NCBI GenBank assembly: GCA_963576725.1 | Contig: OY755247.1 | Coordinates: forward strand, 12,652,534-12,716,533 | Length of the DNA stretch: 64,000 nt | Source of the DNA: Azorinus chamasolen | Taxonomy: Eukaryota > Mollusca > Bivalvia > Cardiida > Solecurtidae | Reading direction: 5' to 3' | Shown here: in pieces, positions 55,662-64,000 of the stretch | How positions within the stretch are numbered: position 1 is the first letter of the stretch | Layout of the letters: each line of letters begins with the position of its first letter | Notes under the pieces: model-generated | The model's database searches: none | What the model saw: the letters and a program-made list of their open reading frames with translations, nothing else | Told to the model about the DNA's origin: nothing | Made by a program: the position numbers and the translations under genes

Positions 55662-56380
55662 TTTTTATACCCTCCACTATGAAGTTTGGGGGGGGGGGGG
55701 TATACTGGAATCAGGTTGCCCGTCCGTCCCTCCGTCCGTGGACACAATTTTGTCCGGCCTTCTTTTTCTACAGTTTTGCTTCAATTTTGTTGAAAGTTCA
55801 TGTATAGCCATATGACCATATAAACCTGTGCACCGCATATTTCCATTATGATCTGGCCACTACTTCATGAGTTATCTCCCCTTTTTAGTCCCCTACCAAT
55901 GTTTTCCGGTTTTCTGGACTTTTTATGGAAGTGACTCGAGATATCAACTCTATATTTAGATTTGGGATTTTCCAGACTTTTTTTGGAAGTGGTTGCAGAT
56001 ATATTAACTTTATATTTGGCATAAAGCTAACTCTAGATGAATTACAGCTTAATTCCCAATCTCAGTCTGGTTGAATAATTTTTGACAGAGTTATGGCCCT
56101 TGAACTTTTTCAATTTTCCGGTCTTTCTTTGGAAGTGCTTAGAGATATTAACTTCATATTTGACATAGAGCTAAATCTAGATGAGGTACAGCTTAAGTTC
56201 AAATATGGGTCTGGTTGAATAATTTTTGTCAGAGTTATTGTCCTTGAACTTAATGTTTTTCTGAAAAGGTAGGTAGGTTTAGAACTTTGGATTTGACAAA
56301 AACCTCATGAAAGGGTATTGTTTCTCTGAATTATTCTTCATTTTTATTACATAAATTAGGTTGGGGCATGTATTGTTTTT
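55662..56380. mobile_element. Rolling-circle-like element, TATACCCTCCAC box, 3' end unclear
   Basis: TATACCCTCCACTATGAAG and a G run with GGTATACTGG at the 5' end. The body has two or three ~150-bp units (GATATTAACTTCATATTTG, GAGTTATGGCCCTTGAAC). Confidence 0.55.
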
Positions 56381-56448
56381 AAATCTCTTCATGTTTCTGT
56401 ATGTACATATGTTCAGATTGATGATAGGTGTTCTGACAAGCAGACAGG

Positions 56449-56451
56449 TGT

Positions 56452-56482
<31 letters not shown>

Positions 56483-56488
56483 GGGGGG
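56449..56488. repeat. (TG)n followed by poly-G
   Basis: About nine TG units run into a G tract of more than 20 nt. Confidence 0.95.
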
Positions 56489-57216
56489 TTATTCGTTAGC
56501 CTTTGGCTTACAGTTCTAGTTAAAAAAAAAAGCCATAGTAACCAAATGGTGGGTCTGATTGGTCAAAATTCAGATATTGTTTGATGTGGTTCAATATTGT
56601 TTGATTTTGATAAAAATTGGTATCGTCGGATATTTCAGTACTACGAATTGATTGGTATGAGTTTTGGGAGTATTGGTTGCCATGGTAACTGAATAGTGGG
56701 CTCTGATTGGTAGAAATTTAGATGTTGTTCGATGAAATTTAGACATTGTTCGATTTTGCAGAAAATTGGTATGTGGGGATATTTTAGTATTGCAAATTGA
56801 TTGGTAGGTGTTTCGAAAGTAATGGTAACCGAATAGTTGGCTCTGGTCGAGGTCTAGATATTGTTCGATTTTGCTTCAAATTGGTATGTAGGGGTATATG
56901 GGTACCCCAAACTCAAAGGTGTTTTGAAGATTTGGTTGCCATGGTAATGGTGTGGTGGCCTCTGATTGGTTACAATTTAGATTTACGATTTTGCTGAAAA
57001 TTCGTATGCTGAAAAATATGTATGTGGGTACGCCATTTGAATTAGATCTTGTTCTTTATATGTGCTAATTATGTTTCGGAAACAAAGTGGGGAGATGTAT
57101 TGTGTTTACTCCATTTCTTCATCTTATTCTTTCTTCTGATTGCTCTTCTGCCATGAAATTGTCTGACACATTCCTGGTTATGTGCAGATGTGCATCCCAA
57201 TTTTGTTTTTTGTTGA

Positions 57217-57457
57217 ATTTTATGCACCCCCCCCCCACCGGATCAAATCTAGTGGGGCATATTGTTTTTGCCCTGTCTGTTTGTTTGTTTGTCACCAACC
57301 TTAACATTGGTCATAACTTTTGAGCCAGTACAAATAGAGACTTGATATTTGGCATGCATCTCATAAAGCCGCACCTTTTGAGGGGCAACATGTCAAGATC
57401 ATCCCTCAGGGTCAAAGGTCATATCGGGGGCATAGTGTTTCACAAACACATCTTGTT
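57217..57457. mobile_element. E1 element, one-unit copy
   Basis: TATGCACCCCCC and TGGGGCATATTG at the 5' end, one unit, then GGGGGCATAGTG, GTGTTT-cac-AAACAC and ATCTTGTTT. Confidence 0.8.
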
Positions 57458-58320
57458 TTTCTTTTGTAAAAATTGCCATAGTAACTGAACGATTGGATCT
57501 GGTTGGTTGAAATTTAGATACTGTTTGACGAAAGTTAGATATGGTTCTGTTTTGCTGAAAATTGGTGTCTTGATATTTTCGGTACTCTGTTCTGATAGGT
57601 AGATGTTTCGAAAATATGAGTTGCCATGGTAACTGAAGTTTGTGCTCTAATTGGCCTAAATTTAGATATTCTTTGACCAAAGTTAAATATTGGATTTGCT
57701 GAAAATAAATATTTTTCAGGATATTTCGGTACTCCAAATTAATTCAAGCAGGCCTGTTTTTCACTTGATGGGGAAAAATTTGCTACCCGTTTTTATATAG
57801 TAAAAATGGCTAATTAGGGGAAACAATCATGCGCTGTTTGCCAATTGGGGAAAAGAAGACCTGAGGGTAAACCCATTTTTAGAGGAAACCAAATTCGCGG
57901 GTAACTGTTATATAGAGAAAATAAGCTCTGCATTGGTAGGTCTTTGAAATAAAGTAGTGACTGCCATTGTAGCCGAATGTCTCAGATAAGTCGAAATTTA
58001 GACCAACGAAATTTTGATGTAGATGGATTTTGCTGAAAATTTATATGTTGAGATGTTTGGTACTCCAAATTGATTTTTAGGTGTTTTTCAAGGTTTTGGT
58101 TGCCATGATAACTGAATGATGGGCTCTGATTGGTAGGATTTAGATACTTTTTTGGATTTTGCTGAAAGTTAGTATGTAGGGGCATTAGGGTACCTCAAAC
58201 TTATTCGCAGGTTTGAAAGAGTTGGTTGTCATAGTAATGGAATTGTGGCCTCTGAATGGTCGAACTTTAGATATTGTTTAATATTGCTGAAATTCATGTC
58301 GGGATATTTCGGCACTCCAA

Positions 58321-58440
58321 AACGATTGATAGGTGTTACTTAACGACTGATAGGTGTTACTTAACGATTGATAGGTGTTACTTAACGATTGATAGGTGTT
58401 ACTTAACGATTGATTACTTAACGATTGATAGGTGTTACCT
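58321..58440. repeat. 21-bp minisatellite
   Basis: Six copies of AACGATTGATAGGTGTTACTT, one with a 6-bp deletion, running straight into a MITE-A end. Confidence 0.9.
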
Positions 58441-58762
58441 AACCCTTCCCCTCATATAAACGCCTTTCAAATGTACAGTCGGCTGAGCGGTCCTTCGGAC
58501 TGAAAGTAGACCGTAACTAGGTACTTCACTTTACTTTACTTTTCACGCATTTGCAATCAGAGTAGACCCAGATCAGACGGCTCCTATAGGAGCCGTCTGA
58601 TCAGGGTTTGCTCTGTTTGCTAATGGAATTTGATAGATCTCTTTCTTTATTTTCTTAAATCGATACAATTTCCTACATCCGATATTTTTCTGTAACTATT
58701 TGCCCATGAATATTCAGTAGGTATTAAGATTGAGATTAAACATAGAACAGGGAAAGGATTAA
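58439..58762. repeat. MITE-A copy with a ~74-bp insertion
   Basis: CTAACCCTTCCCCTC start, GGAAAGGATTAA end. The core AGACCCAGATCAGACGGCTC is mirrored perfectly around CTATAGG. An insertion at 58468-58541 ends in an ACTTT repeat. Confidence 0.85.
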
Positions 58763-58915
58763 GTATTAGATGCCATGGTAACTGAATGGTTGGCTCTGAT
58801 TGGTCAAAATCTAGATATTTGTCGCCAAAAGTTAGGTATGGTTTGATTTTGCTGAAAATTGCTGTGGGTCCTCCGAAGATTGGTTGGGTCTAAAAATGGC
58901 CTATGGAAGAAAGGG

Positions 58916-59210
58916 TTAAAAAGCCGACATATACATTATTCTCTGTGTTGTTATATTTTCTGGTCCTTCGGGATTATCAGTTTCAAAGCTTTTATTTAAA
59001 AAAATGAATACCACCTCAGCCGGTGCTAGGTGGTGTGAGTAGTTCTGCACTTTTAATAACTGCTCATGAGCAGACTCAAAAGCAGAGTCTGCAATTTTCT
59101 CTTTTCGCATTGCAGCTTTTGCTTTTGAAAGATATCCTACTTCCAGAATATCATGTTCTTGGCAAACAAAGGACCATGACTCTGGTGTTCCAATGTCTAT
59201 GTGAGTGATA
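58916..59210 (-). pseudogene. Orphan coding segment, 97 codons, possible GOLD-domain-like exon
   Basis: On the minus strand an acceptor-like tatgtcttcctag (AG at 59211-59212) precedes a frame open for 97 codons, e.g. THIDIGTPESWSFVCQEHDI, EKIADSAFESAHEQLLKV, QNYSHHLAPAEVVFIFLNKS. That length is unusual in such AT-rich DNA and the composition is protein-like. The W-x-F....HDI and YxxHLxP spacing loosely recalls GOLD domains of SEC14-like proteins; that is a memory-based guess. TAA comes from the TTAA of a MITE-B end. MITE-A debris abuts the other side. It could be a true last exon or a stranded relic. Confidence 0.4.
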
Positions 59211-59221
59211 CTAGGAAGACA

Positions 59222-59357
59222 TATGTTTGCTTATGGAATGGTACAGATCTGATTCTACTGTTACATCCAGTGTACATTGTGTCATCATAAAAATTCAGCT
59301 AATAAATATTCATGATGGCATTATTCCTTACATGATTATTTACAGGGGAATGGTTAC
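59222..59357. repeat. MITE-A right half
   Basis: GTTTGCTTATGGAATGGTAC, GATCTGATTCTACTG, CAGGGGAATGGTTA. Confidence 0.65.
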
Positions 59358-60178
59358 TATTTTATATTGATTTTTACCATGGGCTAAACATTGCTGTAAA
59401 CATTGTCCAATTGTTGTATACTGCCTGTAGTTACACCTGGTCGTCTAATTGTATGTAACTGGTTAGACAAGTGAAATACAGGTAGATCTATTTTTAGAAA
59501 TGCTCAATTATAGCATTAGTGTGTACTAGTGGTAAGCACTTGTCATTTTCCTTGAAACAGTCGTGCTGTCAACACGTATCGAAGTCGGAACAGAAGTTCT
59601 ATTGAAAATTGAAGAATTTGGAAACAATGTAAGCATCTAGTTAGAGTAGGAATTGTTTGTATTTCAACTTGCGTGCTTTTGTTTGTTTATTTTTATTATA
59701 ATTTTAATTCTGGATAGTGTAGTTAGTGCGGAACAGAATCATGAATGCTAGCTGTGTAGTTTTATATTATATTACTTTCCTGGGTGGAAAATTAATAACA
59801 TTCGCTAATGTGGCAAAACTTTTTCTGAGTAGAAAATTAATAACATCGACTGTGGGTTATCGTTTTCTTGTGTATAATATTATAAGAAAGTTGAAGACGT
59901 TTTTGAATGTAGAATCACCGTGTGAACACAATACAGACAAAACTAATCCATCACTGTAAAAGCACATGGGGTGAAAAGCGTGCAAATCATGCATGACGGT
60001 GCTTTTCGGCCACTGGACTTTCCGTTAGCCAAAACAGACATCCCTGATAATTAAATGTATGCAAGTGTGTAAAAACTAGCGTGTTGTTCTCAATTTAATA
60101 AATTTCAGGTAAATTTAGATCTTATGGCACACCTATTGGCACAATCAAATATGTTGAACCAGTCTTTACAGGTATAAT

Positions 60179-60271
60179 GCCCGGGTGGCCGAGGGGCAAC
60201 ATCAGCAGCTATATAATGACACAGAATATTAAATGATATGGTGGTCGTTGGTTCGAATCTCACTGTAGGCA
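60179..60271 (+). pseudogene. tRNA-Ser/Leu-like sequence (SINE head or tRNA pseudogene)
   Basis: A box TGGCCGAGGGG and B box GGTTCGAATCT are 53 nt apart, as in tRNAs with a long variable arm. The acceptor and T stems pair poorly and no anticodon stem is clear, so it is not a working tRNA. A T-rich run follows. Confidence 0.6.
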
Positions 60272-60422
60272 AATATTTTTTTATTTTTTATTATTTATTT
60301 TATATATATTTATTTCATTTTCCTGTGTATTCAGTACAACTCTCCGTGTAGTGTGCTTGGTTATAGCTGCAAGTCAAATGTGCCATCTCAAGGATAACCA
60401 CAAGGCACACATTCAGCATGAT

Positions 60423-60678
60423 TTAACCATTTCCCTCATATTTATAAAACGCGTTTTAACGCATTTGCAAACAGAGTAGACCCAGATCAGATGGCTCCTA
60501 GAGGAGCCATCTGATCAGGGTCTGCTCTGTTTGCTGATGGAATTTGAAAGATATTGTTTCTTTACTTTCTAAAATAGCTACAATGTTCCACCTTACATGT
60601 TGCGTTATAACTTTTTTGTTCATGAATATTCAGTAGGTATTGAAATTTGTAATAAACATAAAACTGGGAAAGGGTTTA
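60423..60678. repeat. MITE-A copy between the two tRNA-like sequences
   Basis: TTAACCATTTCCCTC, AGACCCAGATCAGATGGCTC core mirrored, CTGGGAAAGGGTTTA. Confidence 0.85.
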
Positions 60679-60810
60679 GAAAAAAGAAACCAAAGAAAAC
60701 AAATTATATACGCTCACTCCAAAAATTAAAAAAGGATACCCAACAAAAAATACGAAAACATAAAAAACTATTCCAAATATAAAACTACAAAAAATCAAGA
60801 CAGCATTTTT

Positions 60811-60899
60811 TGCCTACAGTGAGATTTTAACCAACAACCACCAAAATATTCAATATTCTGTGTTTTTATATAAGAAATAGTACTGCCCACTGAGGGCCT
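60811..60899 (-). pseudogene. Second tRNA-like copy, inverted
   Basis: TGCCTACAGTGAGATT, ACCAACAACCACCA and AATATTCTGTGT are the reverse complement of the 60179-60271 copy with changes. The B box is damaged. Confidence 0.6.
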
Positions 60900-60934
60900 T
60901 ATTGCATTATAATGACCTACCAGTCAGCTTGTAG

Positions 60935-61080
60935 AGACCCTTTCCCTCATAGACTATTTTTAGACCCAACCTCTTTGAATACATCTACCGAAAAGGAGCA
61001 TTAACTAGCATTAAGTTTGGCTCATTAATATTCATGATGTGATTATTTCTTGCATGAATATTGATCAGGGAAAGGGTTAA
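60935..61080. repeat. MITE-B/MITE-A chimera
   Basis: The left half is MITE-B (CCCTTTCCCTCATAGACTAT, ACCGAAAAGGAGCATTAACT). The right half is a MITE-A end (ATTCATGATGTGATTATTTC, CAGGGAAAGGGTTAA). Confidence 0.75.
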
Positions 61081-61193
61081 TTAGAATGAGAATTAACAAT
61101 GAGAAATGTATTTAAATTATTATTAAGACACTTCACAGGAAGGAATGGCGTTCACCACGCTAGTCCAATAACACCAGGATTATGGGTTATTAC

Positions 61194-61433
61194 TTAACCC
61201 TTTCCCTCTTATAAATATGTTTTCCCGCACTTGCAAACAGTGTAGACCCAGATCAAATGGCTCCTATAGGAGCCATTTGATCAGGGTCTGCTCTGTGTGC
61301 TAATCGAATTTGATGTTTCTTTTCTTTTCAAAATGGCTACAATGGTCAACCTTCCATATTTCATAACTATTGTGACCATGCATATTCAGTAGGTATTGAA
61401 ATTTGGAAAAAATATAGAACAGGGAAAGGGTTT
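61194..61433. repeat. MITE-A copy
   Basis: TTAACCCTTTCCCTC, AGACCCAGATCAAATGGCTC core mirrored, ACAGGGAAAGGGTTT. Confidence 0.9.
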
Positions 61434-61590
61434 GGCATAGCATGTGTTGTTGAATGTTTGTATCGAGCATATTGAAAACAATTTAGCAAGAGGTATGACG
61501 TTGCTCAGTATGTGAAGTTATGAACCTTCCAACGTCCGGTAACCACACGGAACACCTCGGCTATTTCTATCGAAATGAGGTCTCACCTAT

Positions 61591-61672
61591 ATTCCGAACT
61601 CTGACGGAATACGGCGAGTAGTTATGATTGTATTCCGAACTCTGACGGAATACGGCGAGTAGTTACGATTGG
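61591..61672. repeat. 41-bp tandem duplication
   Basis: ATTCCGAACTCTGACGGAAT plus 21 bp, twice in a row with one base different. The unit start is itself a hairpin (ATTCCG/CGGAAT). Confidence 0.9.
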
Positions 61673-61850
61673 TCCGGTAACGACAGAATTGAAATTTGGA
61701 TTGCGCTTGACACGAACATTGTTTTCATGAGTTAGGAGTCGTGATGTTCAGGAAGTGTTTACCAGTGTGTAGTATAGGGCAAGTAGGGTTTTGTTTGTCA
61801 GTCATCTATTTTGTATGTCTGTCCACCAGTCCAACTAAACAAATCAGTAT

Positions 61851-62007
61851 CCATGCTTATAAAACTTTTAGTTGAGTCTGTGTTCGTTCTCAAGTTTTTG
61901 ATTGGTCAGGTTTGAGCCTTTGGCTCAAATCTGACCAATCAAAAGCTTGAGAACTCAAATCTGACCAATCAAAAGCTTAAGAACGAACTCAGACTTTATA
62001 AGCATGG
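61851..62007. repeat. Foldback repeat with one duplicated arm segment
   Basis: CCATGCTTATAAA at the left and TTTATAAGCATGG at the right. The inner arms carry TTGATTGGTCAGGTTTGAGC and its mirror. The right arm contains the CAAATCTGACCAATCAAAAG segment twice. Confidence 0.85.
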
Positions 62008-62023
62008 AATCTGTGCCGGTTGG

Positions 62024-62248
62024 TTAACCCTTCTTCCCTTACGTCTTTGCAAACAGAGTATACCCAGATCTGACGGCTCCTATAGGAGCCGTCTGGTCAG
62101 GTTCTGCTCTGTTTGCTTATAATATAGATATGATCGTACAGTTTCAGCTATCGCCAAAAATTGTGTGCATGTGCTATAATAATAACTGATGTAATACATA
62201 TTCAGTACGTTTACTTCTTACATGGATATTCATGGTGTACAGGGTTAA
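62024..62248. repeat. MITE-A copy, TTAA both ends
   Basis: TTAACCCTTCTTCCC, ACCCAGATCTGACGGCTCC core mirrored across TATA, TGTACAGGGTTAA. Confidence 0.9.
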
Positions 62249-62504
62249 TATTTGTAGGTGGTTGGGCACACCTATAGTTTCAGTTTGATATTCAAACGCA
62301 TGGTATTCTTCCTGTTGCTGGGCTCATTCTATGGGCGACGGACCTCTTCTGTCGTGTGGGTTTACAGTTTCAGATAACCAGAATGTTTAGCATTCCAATA
62401 CCGACATATAATTCCATCTTAGTGAATTAAGAATGAAAGTCTCGCCAAATATCGAACTCGTATTAAACAAAATTAAATCGAGCAAGCATTTTTAGCGTAG
62501 TCAG

Positions 62505-63769
62505 TCGTCAACAATTTTAACATTCAAAAATCATCTCCTCTGAAACTACAGGGTTCTCAGCTTTCATCTTTGGCACATATCATCATCTATAGATCCTCTA
62601 CAAAGGTTATATAAATTATGCCCCTGGGGTCAAAATTGGCCCCGCCCCAGGGGTGCCATGTTTTCAAATACATTGTAGAAATATATAGTGAAAACTTTGA
62701 AAATCGTCTCCTCTTAAATTGGAAGGTTTGTGACTTTCATATTTGTCACATAGCATCATGTTCAGGTCCTCTACAAAAGTTATATAAATTATGACCCTGG
62801 GTTCAAAATTGGCCCGCCCCAGACGTGGGCATTTTTCAACTACATTTTAGAAACAAATAGAGCAATCTTTGAAAATCTTTTTCTCTGAAACTAGAAGACT
62901 CTCAGCTTTCATATTTGGCACAGAGCATCATGTTCAGGTCCTCTACAAAAAGTTATATAAATTATGACCCTGTGGTCAAAATTGACCCCGCCCCAGGGGT
63001 GGGCAGTTTTCAATAGAAACATATAGAGAAAACTTTGAAAATCTTCTCCTCTGAAACTGGAAGGAGCCCAGCTTTCATATTTGGCACAAAGCATCATGTT
63101 CAGGTCCTCTACAACAGTTATATAAATTATGACCCTGGGGTCAAAATATGGCCCCACCCCAGGGTTTGGCAGTTTTCAATAGAAACATACAGAGAAAACT
63201 TTGAAAATCTTCTCCTCTGAAACTGGAAGGTTCTCAGCTTTCATATTTGGCACAAAGCATCATGTTCAGCTCCTCTACAGAAGTTAATTAAATTATGGTC
63301 CTGGGGTTAAAATTGGCTCCACCCAGGGGTAGCCAGTTTTCAGAAGAAACATATAGCGAAAACATTGAAAATCTTCTCCTCTGAAACTAGAAGGTTCTCA
63401 GATTTCATATTTGGCACATGGCATCATGTTCAGGTCCTCTACAAAAGTTAAAACCCAACTCACTCACTCAACAAAAGGTATATAAATTTTGCCCCTTGGG
63501 TCAAAATTGGCCCGGTCCCAGCGGTGCCTTGTTTTCTACAGAAACATATAGTAAAACTTTGAATATCTTCTCCTCTGCAACTGGAAGGTTCTCAGCTTCT
63601 ATATTTGGCACATGGCACCATGTTCAGATCCTCTACAAAAGTTATATAAATTATGCCCTAGGGGTCAAAATTGGCACCGGACCTGGCTGGTTTTCTATAG
63701 AAATATAAAGTGAAAATCTTCTCCTCTGATGATTGTCTGGTGAGCGATATCATTCTGGTCCTCTTGTTT
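62505..63769. mobile_element. H-like rolling-circle element with ~165-bp array, 5' end unclear
   Basis: About eight units (CTTCTCCTCTGAAACTGGAA, TTTCATATTTGGCACA, GCATCATGTTCAGGTCCTC, GGGGTCAAAATTGGCCCC). Ends TGGTGAGCGATATC and GGTCCTCTTGTTTT, as in the H family. Confidence 0.7.
63449..63470 (+). mobile_element. 22-bp SINE 3'-tail insertion
   Basis: Only TAAAACCCAACTCACTCACT and the last tail bases of the SINE are present, inserted in an array unit between ACAAAAGT and ACAAAAGG (duplicated target). Other units read ACAAAAGTTATATAAATT without it. Confidence 0.8.
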
Positions 63770-63794
63770 TAAAATATCCGGCTGGATAATTGGT

Positions 63795-64000
63795 CGAAAA
63801 TATTCGCCAAACTGTAAATGGGACTAGAGTCACCAAACTTCACAGGAATGGTGACCAGCACGAGTTGTTGTGCACCATGGGTTTTTGAATTGTCTCCTCT
63901 GTTAACTTTGGAGTTAACTGCCCCTGATGACTTAGACAAACTTTACTTAGTGCCGTGCATATCCCTGAAACCACTAGGGCTAAATTCACCAAACTTCACA
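63795..64000. mobile_element. E3 element units running off the window
   Basis: AGAGTCACCAAACTTCACAG, GCACGAGTTGTTGTGCACC and TTAACTTTGGAGTTAACTGC, as in the E3 array. Confidence 0.7.

Larger units (their letters stand above)
56522..58870. repeat. Diverged ~145-bp tandem array, multiply interrupted
   Basis: Units carry TTGCCATGGTAACTGAAT, GGCTCTGATTGGT, TTTAGATATTGTT and TTTTGCTGAAAATTGGTATG. Interruptions are E1 (57217), a unique stretch (about 57745-57940), the minisatellite (58321) and MITE-A (58439). Confidence 0.75.

Noticed and set aside
57399..57737. 112-codon minus-strand frame
   Set aside because: It overlaps an E1 end and the 56.5-58.9 kb array; similar frames recur in other units.
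60179..60271. Functional tRNA gene
   Set aside because: Acceptor and T stems have several mismatches and no anticodon loop can be placed.
60597..60782. Lys-rich 61-codon frame
   Set aside because: It begins in a MITE-A end and continues in A-rich sequence. It is compositional, not a gene.

Overview
This 64 kb window is eukaryotic DNA. It is AT-rich, has GT-AG introns, and is packed with transposon debris. The mix of repeats points to a bivalve mollusc: short elements opening with TATGCCCC or TAGCTCACC boxes and carrying internal ~145-165 bp arrays, TTAA-flanked MITEs, and tRNA-derived SINEs with an ACTC tail. The phylum is an inference; the gene family is not.

Gene: one protein-coding gene, on the + strand, fills the first two thirds. 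It is an IGF2BP/IMP-family mRNA-binding protein with RRM1-RRM2-KH1-KH2-KH3-KH4. I could place 17 coding exons between 1558 and 41748. All junctions are phase-consistent, and they give 585 complete codons plus one split codon before the stop. The start codon lies in an upstream exon I could not identify. A 3' UTR follows 41748, with AATAAA signals at 42183 and 42318.

Introns: they are built from layered transposons. A hAT element with a perfect 8-bp target duplication ends 26 nt before exon 5. A rolling-circle-like element starts 10 nt after the donor of exon 8. Another ends 15 nt before exon 17. Intron 10 holds a three-fold direct repeat of ~430-450 bp. The introns on either side of exon 13 and the intron between exons 15 and 16 carry arrays of 145-165 bp units.

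Downstream, 42-64 kb: this is mostly intergenic or long-UTR sequence full of MITEs, with large arrays at 51.1-56.4, 56.5-58.9 and 62.5-63.8 kb. A 97-codon open segment on the minus strand (58916-59210) looks like a relic or terminal exon of a second gene. Its stop codon falls inside a MITE terminus.

Main discovery theme: at least seven repeat families with unrelated bodies share one architecture. Each has a 5' box, an inverted copy of that box close by, the inverted box again near the 3' end, a short hairpin, and a TCTTGTT or CTAGTT terminus. This fits non-autonomous Helitron/Helentron-type rolling-circle transposons. Nested copies inside the window provide natural empty sites that define their boundaries. 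Several families are loaded with AGGTCA nuclear-receptor half-sites, including perfect inverted repeats with a 3-nt spacer. A second theme is a TTAA-targeting MITE present in about 30 copies. It has a 28-bp hairpin core in which two mismatches recur from copy to copy.
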